In this document: positions 25,665 through 34,270 of the stretch, piece by piece | Numbering within the stretch: the first letter of the stretch is position 1 | Layout of the letters: the number at the start of each line of letters is the position of its first letter | Assembly (NCBI GenBank): GCA_902790475.1 | Contig: CADASG010000011.1 | Location: 1 to 40,749, forward strand | DNA: 40,749 nt | Source of the DNA: an uncultured Ruminococcus sp. | Lineage (GTDB): Bacteria; Bacillota; Clostridia; Oscillospirales; Acutalibacteraceae | Direction: 5' to 3' | The notes under the pieces: model-generated | What the model was told of the DNA's origin: nothing | The model's input: the letters and a program-made list of their open reading frames with translations, nothing else | Databases searched by the model: none | Position numbers and translations under genes: made by a program

Positions 25665-25693
25665 ATTATATATTTTTTAAATGAAAACGTCAA
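25665..25693 (-). promoter_or_regulatory. promoter of tyrS
   Basis: The minus strand reads TTGACG, 17 bases, TATAAT (25670-25665), a near-consensus sigma-A promoter in the gap after the ygiQ-like gene. Confidence 0.85.
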
Positions 25694-25740
25694 GTTTTTT
25701 GTCGAAATTTTGTATTCTTCATTAGAGCATTTCACAGAAA

Positions 25741-27600
25741 TCATTTCTTTCTGCGGTAGCGGGCGAATTTATCCTTTTTTCCGCCGCCTTTTTTCTGCGG
25801 AGGATGCTGTCCTGCGGGCGGCGTGACCAGACACTTTTTGCCGCTGCCGATCAAATCCGTTCGCCCCGCTTTTCTGAGCGCTTTAATGACCAGAGGCTTG
25901 TTGGCAGGGATAAAGTATTGCAGCAGCGCACGCTGCATTGACTTTTCCTCCTCGGTTTTCGGGATGTACACCTCGCTTAGCGTATAAGGGTCAAGCCCCG
26001 TGTAAAACATCGCCGTGGAGATCGTGCCGGGCGTAGGATAAAAATCCTGAACCTGCTTTGGATGTATCCCCTGATCTCTGCAAAACAGCGCAAGTTCGAC
26101 CGCGTCACGCAAAGTCGAACCGGGGTGTGAGCTCATAAGGTAAGGCACCACATACTGCTCCTTGCCTGCCTTTTCCGTCAGCGCGTAAAACTTATTGCAG
26201 AAGCGCTTGTATGCGCCGATATGCGGCTTGCCCATCTTATCAAGCACCGCCGCCGAGCAATGCTCGGGCGCAATCCTCAGTTGTCCGCTGATGTGCCAGC
26301 GCACAAGCTCCTCAAAGAAAGCGTCGTCCTCATCCTCCATCAAATAATCGAAGCGAATACCGCTGCGGATAAACACCTTTTTAATACCCTCTGTCTGCCG
26401 CAGACGGCGAAGGATATTCAAATACTCGCTGTGAGAAACCTGCATATTGGCGCAGGGCTTCGGTGCAAGACAGTGTCTGCCCTTGCACAGCCCGGCTTTT
26501 TTCTGCTTTTCGCAGGACGGCAGACGAAAGTTTGCTGTGGGGCCTCCCACGTCGCTGATAACACCTTTAAATCGCTTGTCCTTTAAAAAGCTTTTTGCTT
26601 CATTGACAATGCTTTCCTCGCTTCGCACGGTGACCGCACGACCCTGATGAAATGCGAGAGAGCAAAAGTTGCACGCTCCGAAGCAGCCTCGGTTATGCGT
26701 GATGGAAAACAGCACCTCGCTTAATCCCGGCACGCCGCCGAGGTTGTCATAACACTTAGGATAGCCGCGCTCATACGGCAGTGAGTAGACCCAATCGAGC
26801 TGCTTGGTATCAAGCGGAGGCATCGGCGGATTCTGCACCAGCAGATACTTGCCGTGGCGCTGGATCAACGTTCTTCCGCGCACCGCGTCAGCCTCGTCAA
26901 GCTCCCTGCGTGCCGCGATCGCGTAGTCGCGCTTGTTCTCCCTTACGCGCTCATAGCTTGGAAGATCGACTGCGCTTTTCGGGGTATAGTCCTCGGTCTT
27001 GATCCTGTAGCAAATGCCGCGCAGATCATGCAGCGCTTCAATGGGATAGCCGTCGGACAGACGCTTGGCGATTTCCACGGTTTGCAGCTCGCCCATTCCG
27101 TATACCAGAATATCCGCTCGGCTGTCAAAGAGGATCGACGGCATGACCGAATCGCTCCAGTAATCGTAATGCGCAAACCGGCGCAGGGAAGCCTCCAAGC
27201 CGCCGATAATTATAGGGCTGTCCGGATAAAGCCTGCGCAGAATATTGCAGTAGACGGTCACGGCGCGGTCGGGTCTTTTTCCGTTTTTACCTCCTGCCGT
27301 GTATGCGTCGTCATGACGCCTGCGCTTTGCAACGGTGTAGTGCGCAACCATACTGTCTATGTTGCCTGCGGAAACCATAAAACCCAAACGCGGCTTGCCG
27401 AACTGCGTAAAATCGCGGTCATTTTTCCAATTTGGCTGCGCCAAAAAAGCGACGCGACAGCCGCAGTCCTCGAGCACGCGCGTAATGATCGCCGCGCCAA
27501 ACGAAGGATGATCTACATAGCTGTCGCCGCTGACATATACAAAATCAACTTCATCCCAGCCGCGTTCACGCATTTCCGCGGCATTCATGGGTAAGAACAT
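25741..27600 (-). CDS. YgiQ-family radical SAM protein
   Basis: A 619-residue protein of the YgiQ family (UPF0313), whose reaction is not established. An N-terminal segment (to about residue 290) of the family type contains PIIIGGLEASLRRFAHYDYW. The radical SAM core follows, with the iron-sulfur cysteines Cys306, Cys310 and Cys313 in NRGCFGACNFC. The C-terminal DUF3362-like part ends in a lysine/proline-rich basic tail (PPQKKGGGKKDKFARYRRKK). The ATG at 27600 has AAGGGAT. A second Met four codons later is possible. It follows ftsK on the same strand, separated by a palindrome. Confidence 0.9.
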   Translation of the reverse strand: MFLPMNAAEMRERGWDEVDFVYVSGDSYVDHPSFGAAIITRVLEDCGCRVAFLAQPNWKNDRDFTQFGKPRLGFMVSAGNIDSMVAHYTVAKRRRHDDAYTAGGKNGKRPDRAVTVYCNILRRLYPDSPIIIGGLEASLRRFAHYDYWSDSVMPSILFDSRADILVYGMGELQTVEIAKRLSDGYPIEALHDLRGICYRIKTEDYTPKSAVDLPSYERVRENKRDYAIAARRELDEADAVRGRTLIQRHGKYLLVQNPPMPPLDTKQLDWVYSLPYERGYPKCYDNLGGVPGLSEVLFSITHNRGCFGACNFCSLAFHQGRAVTVRSEESIVNEAKSFLKDKRFKGVISDVGGPTANFRLPSCEKQKKAGLCKGRHCLAPKPCANMQVSHSEYLNILRRLRQTEGIKKVFIRSGIRFDYLMEDEDDAFFEELVRWHISGQLRIAPEHCSAAVLDKMGKPHIGAYKRFCNKFYALTEKAGKEQYVVPYLMSSHPGSTLRDAVELALFCRDQGIHPKQVQDFYPTPGTISTAMFYTGLDPYTLSEVYIPKTEEEKSMQRALLQYFIPANKPLVIKALRKAGRTDLIGSGKKCLVTPPAGQHPPQKKGGGKKDKFARYRRKK

Positions 27601-27620
27601 TTATGATCCCTTTCTTTGTC

Positions 27621-27662
27621 GTAGTGGTTAGTGTGCATTAACAAGCAACCACTAACCACTAC
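27621..27662. repeat. intergenic palindrome, GTGGTTAGTG type
   Basis: A perfect 13-bp inverted repeat GTAGTGGTTAGTG (27621-27633) and CACTAACCACTAC (27650-27662) lies between ftsK and the ygiQ-like gene. It has no T-run. The GGTTAG core resembles those at 14292-14307 and 16908-16933. Confidence 0.75.
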
Positions 27663-27669
27663 TACTAAC

Positions 27670-30462
27670 TTAATCTTCCCGATTCTGAAGGACGTTTCTG
27701 CGTTCGAGCCATTCGTTGTAGGTCATCAGCACGTCGCGCGGCTTGGAGCCTTGGTGGGGTCCAACCACTCCGAACTGCTCCATATCGTCGATCATGCGTC
27801 CTGCACGCGCGTATCCGACCTTTAAACGGCGCTGGATCAGCGAGGTGGAAGCCTGTCCTGCCTCGATCACGCACTGTATCGCTTCCTCCATCTTTGCGTC
27901 CACATCGGGACCGTTGCCATCGGAGGAGTCCGACTTACCCTTTTTGCCCTGAGCGATCTCCTCAGCGGCAATACGGCGGATCTCCTGCTCTGCTTCCTGA
28001 TTATACTCCGCCTTGAACGATTTTTTGACAAAGGCGGTCACACGGTCGATTTCCTCGTCGGAAGCGTAAGCGCCCTGCACACGCAGGGGCTTTGGCGCAC
28101 CCACGGGAGAAAACAGCATATCGCCCCGACCGATAAGCTTTTCGCCGCCGCCCGTATCCAAAATCGTGCGGCTGTCCATATTTGAGCTGACCTTTAACGC
28201 GATACGGCTGGGCACGTTAGCCTTGATCAAGCCTGTGATCACGTTGACGGTCGGGCGCTGGGTGGCGAGGATCAAATGCATACCTGCGGCACGCGCCATT
28301 TGCGCCAAACGGCATATGCTGTCCTCGACCTCTCCCGGAGCAGCCATCATAAGGTCAGCCAGCTCGTCTATCGCGATAACCACTCGGCTCATTTTGTCGC
28401 GGGAAACGGGCAGTCCGTTCACCTCCAGAGTCGGCTGTACCATCTCGCCTTCCTCGTTTTCGACCGGAGGATTATTTTCGATATATCGAAGATTTTTTTC
28501 TATCAAAGAATTATAAGAGTCGATATCCTTCACGTCGAACTCGGAGAATATCTTATATCTTTGCAGCATTTCATTAACTGCCCATGCCAGCGCGCCCGCC
28601 GCCTTCTTAGCATCGGAAACAATCGGCACCAGCAAATGCGGGATTCCTTTATACTTTGAGAACTCAACCATTTTAGGGTCGATAAGCAGCAGCTTAACTT
28701 CATCGGGACTTGCCTTGAAGAGAATACTTATCAGCATGGAATTCACGCACACCGATTTACCCGAACCGGTTGTACCGGCTACAAGCAAATGCGGCATTTT
28801 GGCGATGTCCGCAACTACGATCTCGCCTGAGATATCGCGTCCGAGCACTGTGGCAAGCTTGCTTTTCTGCGAACGGAACACGTCGGAATCTATCAGCTCC
28901 CGCATGGTAACCATGCTTACGACCTTGTTTGGAACCTCTATGCCCACCGCTGCTTTACCCGGGATGGGAGCTTCAATGCGCACGCCGTTGGCGGCAAGGT
29001 TCAGCGCGATATCGTCGGAAAGGTTGGTTATCTTGCTGATCTTAACACCCGGCGCCGGCTGCAGCTCATAGCGCGTTACCGAGGGTCCTCTGCAAATATT
29101 TGTGATCGAAGCGTTTACACCAAAGCTGCGGAGCGTTTCGATCAGCTTGCGCGAATTCTGCGCAAGCTCTGCGCGCGCGCTTTCGTCGTTATTGTTCGTA
29201 TTCGGGGACAAAAGCTGAACAGGAGGAAAATGATAAACCTTTTCATGCTTTTCCGGAGCTGCGTCGGGCTGATATCCTAAATTTGCAAACTCCGACGGTT
29301 CCTCGGTCTTTTTCTCCTTTTTTTGAGTTCTGACGGGAACTGTCTGAGGATCTGCCTGCTTTGCGCCGGGCGCGACCTTGCCAGATTGCTTGTCCTTTGT
29401 GATATCATCGGCGATCTGACCGATCGTCGTATCGGCGCTCTCGCCCATCGGCTTGGTCGCCTTATTGATTATATTGAGGAAATCCACGTCATCAGCCAAA
29501 TCAACGGCATTTTGCTCGTTAGCTTCCACCACATCGGTATCTACTCCGTTTTTATCGGCGCGTTTCTTTTTCTTCTTTTTCGACTTAGGCTCGTCCATCG
29601 GGACATCGATACCGACGTTATCCCTTTCACCCTGAATATAAATCGGGATATCAATTTTACTGTAACCGCCCTGCTTAGGACGCTCGTTTTGCTGCTGTGT
29701 TCTTGCACGGGTGGGCTGCACGGCAGGCTGAGCTTCACGTCTTTCGGGCTGCTCCGGATGCGTATGACGGCGTTCCGTTACGCGCTCACGGTGACGTTCG
29801 TGCGCCTGACGAGCGCGGCTGTAGGTTCGCGCAGCGGCGCGCGCCACGTCTTTTACACTGAGGTTGGCTATAAGGAAAATCAGCGCCGCTAAAATGATAA
29901 AGCATAGAATCGCTCCTACGGTTTTTCCGCAGAGCGCCACGATCGGATATCCGAAAACACCGCCGATCAGTCCGCAGGAGGAGGGTATGTATTTCGTGCT
30001 GTTAAAAGCTTCGATATACAGATTTCCGATACACGCAAGGAAGTTCTGAGTCGAGTACTTAGCGCCGCCGAGAATATAAACCATAGCACCTGCAAACAGG
30101 AAGGTCAGCACGCACAGTGCGATTTTAGCGCCGAAATGCGCGACCTGTTTTTCCTTCTCATTTATGACGCAAAGGTAAATGAACAGCACGGGAACAAGCA
30201 GCAAGCCCAATCCGAGCATACCGAAGAAAAACGGCCGAATAGAGGCGCGCCAGATATTACTGCCGGGAACAAACACCAAGATAGCGAATACTATCGCCGT
30301 CGCCATATACAAGATGGACTTGACGCGCGGGCTTAAGCTGACCGACGCAGGCTGCGCCGTGCGTTTTGCCGCCGGCTGTGACGTGCGCTTTGCAGTATGC
30401 TGTCCGCCCGATTTGGCGCGGGTATTCCCTGTTTTTTTCTTTGTCTGCTTCTTCGCTGACAA
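27670..30462 (-). CDS. ftsK: DNA translocase FtsK/SpoIIIE
   Basis: A septal DNA pump that clears the chromosome from the division or sporulation septum. Its 930 residues show a basic N-terminal tail, four membrane segments (about 45-195) and a long charged, glutamine/proline-rich linker to about 440. The RecA-like motor carries Walker A GTTGSGKS (Lys569), and its Walker B region is IAIDELADLMM. The C-terminal winged-helix gamma domain contains STSLIQRRLKVGYARAGR. A GTG at 30471 overlaps the Shine-Dalgarno, so the TTG at 30462 (eight bases after AAAGGAG) is the likelier start. The tepA–uppP–ftsK cluster mirrors the tepA–spoIIIE order of Bacillus. Confidence 0.95.
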   Translation of the reverse strand: MSAKKQTKKKTGNTRAKSGGQHTAKRTSQPAAKRTAQPASVSLSPRVKSILYMATAIVFAILVFVPGSNIWRASIRPFFFGMLGLGLLLVPVLFIYLCVINEKEKQVAHFGAKIALCVLTFLFAGAMVYILGGAKYSTQNFLACIGNLYIEAFNSTKYIPSSCGLIGGVFGYPIVALCGKTVGAILCFIILAALIFLIANLSVKDVARAAARTYSRARQAHERHRERVTERRHTHPEQPERREAQPAVQPTRARTQQQNERPKQGGYSKIDIPIYIQGERDNVGIDVPMDEPKSKKKKKKRADKNGVDTDVVEANEQNAVDLADDVDFLNIINKATKPMGESADTTIGQIADDITKDKQSGKVAPGAKQADPQTVPVRTQKKEKKTEEPSEFANLGYQPDAAPEKHEKVYHFPPVQLLSPNTNNNDESARAELAQNSRKLIETLRSFGVNASITNICRGPSVTRYELQPAPGVKISKITNLSDDIALNLAANGVRIEAPIPGKAAVGIEVPNKVVSMVTMRELIDSDVFRSQKSKLATVLGRDISGEIVVADIAKMPHLLVAGTTGSGKSVCVNSMLISILFKASPDEVKLLLIDPKMVEFSKYKGIPHLLVPIVSDAKKAAGALAWAVNEMLQRYKIFSEFDVKDIDSYNSLIEKNLRYIENNPPVENEEGEMVQPTLEVNGLPVSRDKMSRVVIAIDELADLMMAAPGEVEDSICRLAQMARAAGMHLILATQRPTVNVITGLIKANVPSRIALKVSSNMDSRTILDTGGGEKLIGRGDMLFSPVGAPKPLRVQGAYASDEEIDRVTAFVKKSFKAEYNQEAEQEIRRIAAEEIAQGKKGKSDSSDGNGPDVDAKMEEAIQCVIEAGQASTSLIQRRLKVGYARAGRMIDDMEQFGVVGPHQGSKPRDVLMTYNEWLERRNVLQNRED

Positions 30463-30490
30463 ACCTTTCACTCCTTTGTTTTAGCTTACT

Positions 30491-31447
30491 TTAAAGCTTT
30501 GCCGGCATTCCGGTAAAGATATTCTGTCCCATGTTGATCTCAATTATCGAAATCACAAGCAGAGCGATACCGACGATCGCGGTATAAACCACAAATATCA
30601 TCATTTTATCGGACTTTAAGAACCACTTAAAAAGGACTATCGCCAGGTATCCGACGATCGCGGACACGACCACGCCCACTATAAGCACGGGCAGATCCAC
30701 ATTGATCAACTCGGGGTTCTTCACAGCGTCTACTCCCTCGAGCAATGCCGCCGCCAGTATTGACGGGATCGCCATGACAAAGGTAAAGTCCAGCGCTTTC
30801 TGCTTATTGATTCCGCGCATCTCTCCGACGGCAAGCGTTGAACCGGAGCGCGATACACCCGGCAGCAAAGCTGCGGCAACCTGCATCAAGCCCACGCAAA
30901 GCGCATCGAGCGGTGTGTAGCTTTCTCTGCCCTTTGCTTCGCCCGAGCTTCCGCGCATGTGCTTAAAGCCTGCGCCGTTGTTTTTATTGTTGAAGTAAAT
31001 ACCGAGGCTGAGCAGCACGGAAGTGATCATCAGTGAAATCGCCGTGACAAGCAAAATCTGACTTCCTGCAAACACATCAGCCAAATCCTTGACCTTCATA
31101 TCCGTACCGGGGATCGGAATGAACATCAAAAACAGCGGCAACAGCGCAATGATCAGCATTACTATCATATTTCGTTCGTAGTTCATTTCACGCCACTTGA
31201 ACTTGCCTGTAAAAATGTCCTTGAGCATGGAAAAGAATTCTTTTATCAGGCTCCACACCAGCTTGTGATAAAAGGCAATGACCGCAACAAGCGTTCCGAC
31301 ATGCAGCATAACATTAAAGAACAAATTGCCATCTCCCGCTGTTCCCGTTACGTGCTGGGTAATAGCAAGATGTCCGCTGCTGGATACGGGCAAAAACTCT
31401 GTTAAGCCCTGAACAATTCCCTGAATAATCGCGTCAATAATCGTCAT
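30491..31447 (-). CDS. uppP: undecaprenyl-diphosphatase UppP/BacA
   Basis: Dephosphorylates undecaprenyl diphosphate so the lipid carrier can be reused in wall synthesis; the family confers bacitracin tolerance. The 318-residue polytopic protein has about eight membrane segments. The two catalytic motifs are GLTEFLPVSSSGH (residues 14-26, Glu17, Ser/His) and LLPGVSRSGSTLAVG in the second half. At 318 residues it is longer than the usual 265-285 because of an inserted hydrophilic loop (about 150-185, HMRGSSGEAKGRES). The ATG at 31447 follows AAAGGAGA. ftsK starts within 30 bases downstream, supporting one operon. Confidence 0.94.
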   Translation of the reverse strand: MTIIDAIIQGIVQGLTEFLPVSSSGHLAITQHVTGTAGDGNLFFNVMLHVGTLVAVIAFYHKLVWSLIKEFFSMLKDIFTGKFKWREMNYERNMIVMLIIALLPLFLMFIPIPGTDMKVKDLADVFAGSQILLVTAISLMITSVLLSLGIYFNNKNNGAGFKHMRGSSGEAKGRESYTPLDALCVGLMQVAAALLPGVSRSGSTLAVGEMRGINKQKALDFTFVMAIPSILAAALLEGVDAVKNPELINVDLPVLIVGVVVSAIVGYLAIVLFKWFLKSDKMMIFVVYTAIVGIALLVISIIEINMGQNIFTGMPAKL

Positions 31448-31519
31448 ATTATGTATTCTCCTTTATTATGTAATGCGGCAAAAGCCGCTGTATTAACCGA
31501 ATAGCGCCGCGCTGAGCCG

Positions 31520-32248
31520 CTATTTAAGCATCTCCAGCGCGTCAAGCGCGTCGGAGATCGTACCGACAGCGTCGATCAAGCCCTCGTCCACCGCTTCCTC
31601 GCCGTCGAGGATCGTGCCGACGTCCATAGCAAGCTGCCCCGTATTGAGCAGCAGCTCATTGTAACGGCTGTAGTCGATAGTTGAGTTCTCAACTATAAAC
31701 TCTGTGATCCTGTCCTGCATTCGCTGAAAATACGCGAAGGTCTGCGCCACTCCTACCGTAAGTCCCGTAGTACGAACGGGATGGATCGTCATGGACGCGC
31801 TTTTTGCGATAAAGCTCTTTTTTGCAGCCACTGCCAGCGGTATCCCGATCGAATGACCTCCGCCCAGCACGATAGATACCGTAGGCTTTTTCATTCCTGC
31901 GATCACCTCAGCGATAGCTAAACCTGCCTCAACATCGCCGCCTACCGTGTTGATCATCACAAGCAGTCCGTCAACCCGGTCATCCTCCTCCACCGAAACC
32001 AGAAGCGGTATCACATGCTCGTATTTGGTGGTTTTATTTCCGGGAGGAAGTACCGTGTGACCCTCCACCTGTCCGATGATCGTCAGGCAGTACATCAGTC
32101 TGCCGCGGTGTTTTACCAAGACAGCGCCCAGATCGGAGAAACGATCCTGCTCCTCTCCCTGTTCGGGCAAAGGTTCTTCACAGGGGTTCTTCACAAATTC
32201 GTCTCCCGTCTCGGGAAGCATACCTCGCGTCATGAGTTTTCTTGACAT
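31520..32248 (-). CDS. tepA: ClpP-like serine protease TepA
   Basis: A 242-residue ClpP/SppA-fold protein of the TepA (YmfB) family, linked in B. subtilis to protein export and spore development. The probable nucleophile is Ser133 in GGGHSIGIPLA and the catalytic His is His156 in SMTIHPVR. The oxyanion strand INTVGGDVEAG lies before them. An N-terminal hydrophilic extension of about 45 residues precedes the fold. The ATG at 32248 lies eight bases after GGAGG; a GTG at 32257 overlaps that site. Promoter at 32324-32352. It heads the tepA–uppP–ftsK run. Confidence 0.9.
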   Translation of the reverse strand: MSRKLMTRGMLPETGDEFVKNPCEEPLPEQGEEQDRFSDLGAVLVKHRGRLMYCLTIIGQVEGHTVLPPGNKTTKYEHVIPLLVSVEEDDRVDGLLVMINTVGGDVEAGLAIAEVIAGMKKPTVSIVLGGGHSIGIPLAVAAKKSFIAKSASMTIHPVRTTGLTVGVAQTFAYFQRMQDRITEFIVENSTIDYSRYNELLLNTGQLAMDVGTILDGEEAVDEGLIDAVGTISDALDALEMLK

Positions 32249-32323
32249 AATACGCACCTCCGCGGATTAGTCTTTCCGCAAAAATGCCCTTCATGCGCCC
32301 GATCAATATGTTTTCAATTTATT

Positions 32324-32352
32324 ATTATATCAGCAACCGCAAGTTTTTTCAA
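32324..32352 (-). promoter_or_regulatory. promoter of the tepA-uppP-ftsK group
   Basis: The minus strand reads TTGAAA, 17 bases, TATAAT (32329-32324). The rest of the gap to 32445 is AT-rich and must hold the divergent CorC-like gene promoter, but no clear -35 is seen there. Confidence 0.8.
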
Positions 32353-32445
32353 GTTTTTGCCCCTATATTTCTTAAAAGTAATAATTATAATAAAGAATTA
32401 TAGTAGACTTATATATTATATTCTTGTTTCGGAGTTGATATTCTT

Positions 32446-33720
32446 TTGAATTCTGACATAATCATGGGCGTTATGATCGCCCTGCTGGTATTATTATCGG
32501 CGCTGTTTTCATCCATGGAAACGGCATTTTCCTTTGTCAACAAAATCCGTATTCAACAGAATGTGGAGAGCGGCAATAAAAAGGCGCGCAGCGTACTTTA
32601 TGTCATCGAACACTTTGACAAAGCCCTCACCGCTATTTTGATTTGCAACAATATTGTAAATTTGGGCTGCTCGTCCATTGCCACGGTTCTGTGTCTGCGC
32701 CTCTTCGGCGATATCGGCTCCGCAATCGCCACGGGCGCTACGACTCTGCTGGTGCTGACCTTCGGCGAGGTTATCCCAAAATGTCTCGCGAGAGAACACT
32801 GCGACTCTTTTTCGGTAAAAACCGCCTCTTTTCTAAAGGCTTTGACTATACTTTTAGCTCCTCTGATATTTGTATTTATGAAGCTGAAAGCGCTTGCCCT
32901 CAGGATCGCGGGAAGCAGCAACGACTCGCCATCTGTTACCGAAAACGAGCTTAAATATATTGTTGAGAGCATCGAGGAAGAAGGCGTTTTGGAAGAAAGC
33001 GAAAGCGAAATGGTGCGCTCTGCGCTGGACTTTGACGAAACTACTGCCGAGGAGATCCTCACTCCGCGCGTTGACGTGGTATTTATCAACATCGACGACA
33101 GCATAGAAAAAATAAAAAACATCATCATAGAAAACCGCTATTCACGTATCCCGGTATACGAAAACACGATTGACAACATTATCGGAATCCTACATACGCG
33201 CGACTATCTGGAGCTGCTTGCCGACGGCAAGATACCCAATGTGCGCGATATTATGACAAAACCTTATTTTATATTCAAGTCCCTGCAGCTTTCCAAGATC
33301 CTCAGCACCTTTAAGCGAACCAAAGATCACATCGCCATTGTCACTGACGAATACGGCGGCACGCTGGGCATCGTAACAATGGAAGATCTGCTCGAGGAAA
33401 TCGTCGGCGAGATTTGGGACGAGGACGAAGAAATAGAGCGCAGCCACTACAAGATCGGCAATGACGAATTCCTGGTAAACGGCGATATTGAATTCGGAGA
33501 GATGCTGGAGCTGTTCGGAATGGACGAGAACGCAATCGAAAGCGACTCTATTACCGTGGGCGGCTTTATTTTGGAGCACGCAGGCACCATTCCAAAAAAA
33601 CGCGAAAGCATTGAAGCGGACGGCTTCCGCTTCACCGTGATGGAAGTGGAGAACCAGCGCATAATGCGTGTCGTAGTCAAAAAAATCTCCCCCGAGACCT
33701 CAGATGAAAGCGAAGAATAA
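32446..33720 (+). CDS. CNNM/CorC-type membrane protein with CBS pair (hemolysin family)
   Basis: A 424-residue protein of the HlyC/CorC (UPF0053) family, associated with Mg2+/Co2+ homeostasis. Residues 1-170 are a DUF21/CNNM membrane domain with about four helices ([19 protein letters not shown] carries the conserved acidic/serine segment). Two CBS domains span about 195-330 (first begins [13 protein letters not shown]; second ends [23 protein letters not shown]). A CorC_HlyC transporter-associated domain forms the rest. The TTG at 32446 follows GGAG (32431-32434); an ATG at 32464 is an alternative. A terminator is at 33839-33868. Transport direction is not shown by sequence. Confidence 0.9.
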   Translation: MNSDIIMGVMIALLVLLSALFSSMETAFSFVNKIRIQQNVESGNKKARSVLYVIEHFDKALTAILICNNIVNLGCSSIATVLCLRLFGDIGSAIATGATTLLVLTFGEVIPKCLAREHCDSFSVKTASFLKALTILLAPLIFVFMKLKALALRIAGSSNDSPSVTENELKYIVESIEEEGVLEESESEMVRSALDFDETTAEEILTPRVDVVFINIDDSIEKIKNIIIENRYSRIPVYENTIDNIIGILHTRDYLELLADGKIPNVRDIMTKPYFIFKSLQLSKILSTFKRTKDHIAIVTDEYGGTLGIVTMEDLLEEIVGEIWDEDEEIERSHYKIGNDEFLVNGDIEFGEMLELFGMDENAIESDSITVGGFILEHAGTIPKKRESIEADGFRFTVMEVENQRIMRVVVKKISPETSDESEE

Positions 33721-33742
33721 GCGTTGAAGAATATGTGTTTAA

Positions 33743-33761
33743 GGCAACACCGCACAATTCA
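33743..33761 (+). repeat. degenerate copy of the GGCAAYACCGCA repeat
   Basis: GGCAACACCGCACAATTCA matches 17 of 19 bases of the left arm and loop at 12151-12169. The right arm is not recognisable, so this looks like a truncated copy. It lies in the 194-base gap between the CorC-like gene and tRNA-Gly, which otherwise holds the terminator and the tRNA promoter. Confidence 0.6.
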
Positions 33762-33838
33762 AGGCGCACGGCTTGCTTGAATCTTATTCCGTCAGCTTGC
33801 CCAAAAAATCTCGGCAAGGCGACAGCCTTACCTCAAAC

Positions 33839-33868
33839 GGCGGCTCAAACGAGCCGCCTAAATTTTTT
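33839..33868 (+). terminator. terminator of the CorC-like gene
   Basis: A perfect 8-bp stem GGCGGCTC-AAAC-GAGCCGCC (33839-33858) is followed by TAAATTTTTT. It ends just before the tRNA promoter. Confidence 0.85.
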
Positions 33869-33869
33869 C

Positions 33870-33898
33870 TTGACATTCTGCAAAAACAGTGTTATAAT
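33870..33898 (+). promoter_or_regulatory. consensus promoter of tRNA-Gly
   Basis: TTGACA (33870-33875), a 17-base spacer and TATAAT (33893-33898): a perfect sigma-A consensus, 16 bases before the mature tRNA 5' end. Confidence 0.92.
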
Positions 33899-33914
33899 AA
33901 CAGAGTTGAAATAA

Positions 33915-33988
33915 GCGGATGTAGTTTAGTGGTAGAACTTCAGCCTTCCAAGCTGATCGTGTGGGTTCGATTCCCATCATCCGCTCCA
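33915..33988 (+). tRNA. tRNA-Gly (anticodon UCC)
   Basis: A 74-base cloverleaf including the encoded CCA. The acceptor arms GCGGATG (33915-33921) and CATCCGC (33978-33984) pair fully. The anticodon stem TCAGC/GCTGA closes the loop CTTCCAA with TCC at 33947-33949. The T arm carries GGGTTCGATTCCC. The discriminator is U at 33985. It is single, with its own promoter and terminator. Confidence 0.97.
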
Positions 33989-33995
33989 CAAATAG

Positions 33996-34034
33996 ACCAT
34001 ACCAAGGATACGTTGTCCGTGGTATGGTTTTTCT
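33996..34034 (+). terminator. terminator of tRNA-Gly
   Basis: A perfect 9-bp stem ACCATACCA (33996-34004) with TGGTATGGT (34020-34028) is followed by TTTTCTTTT. Confidence 0.85.
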
Positions 34035-34118
34035 TTTATCTATGCGGTTTTTCGCACTCTTGCCTTGCTGTCGGGTATCCGAAAGATATGCTTGAAAATC
34101 GGATAATGAACTTCACGG

Positions 34119-34214
34119 TTGTAAAAGTGTTCACTTTCGGTTTTTCAAGAGCCTCCTGCTGTTCGCATTTTGTTCGCTTTTTTGAGTTTTTCTCAAATCT
34201 GTTCACTTTTACAA
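34119..34214. repeat. inverted repeat near the element end (candidate attachment region)
   Basis: TTGTAAAAGTG (34119-34129) is repeated inverted as CACTTTTACAA (34204-34214). The left arm overlaps the palindrome AAAGTG-TT-CACTTT (34124-34137). The 34035-34230 stretch holds no gene. Such arms could be recombinase-binding sites, but this is not demonstrated. Confidence 0.4.
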
Positions 34215-34230
34215 ATCATCACTTGCACGA

Positions 34231-34261
34231 GAAAACCCCTCAACCGTAGCGGTCAAGGGGT
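34231..34261 (-). terminator. terminator of the serine recombinase operon
   Basis: On the minus strand ACCCCT...AGGGGT, with an inner CCG/CGG stem, is followed by TTTTC. It lies 10 bases after the recombinase stop. Confidence 0.7.
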
Positions 34262-34270
34262 CTTGTTTGT

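Noticed and set aside
25613-25740. T-box riboswitch upstream of tyrS
   Set aside because: The predicted leader is only about 45 bases and has no T-box consensus or antiterminator/terminator pair.
33915-34034. Tyrosine-integrase-type insertion into tRNA-Gly
   Set aside because: The tRNA is intact with its own terminator, and the element encodes serine recombinases in the part seen; adjacency may be incidental.
33773-34249. Plus-strand open frame of 158 residues across tRNA-Gly
   Set aside because: It runs through two terminators, a promoter and the tRNA, lacks a ribosome site and has no protein-like pattern.
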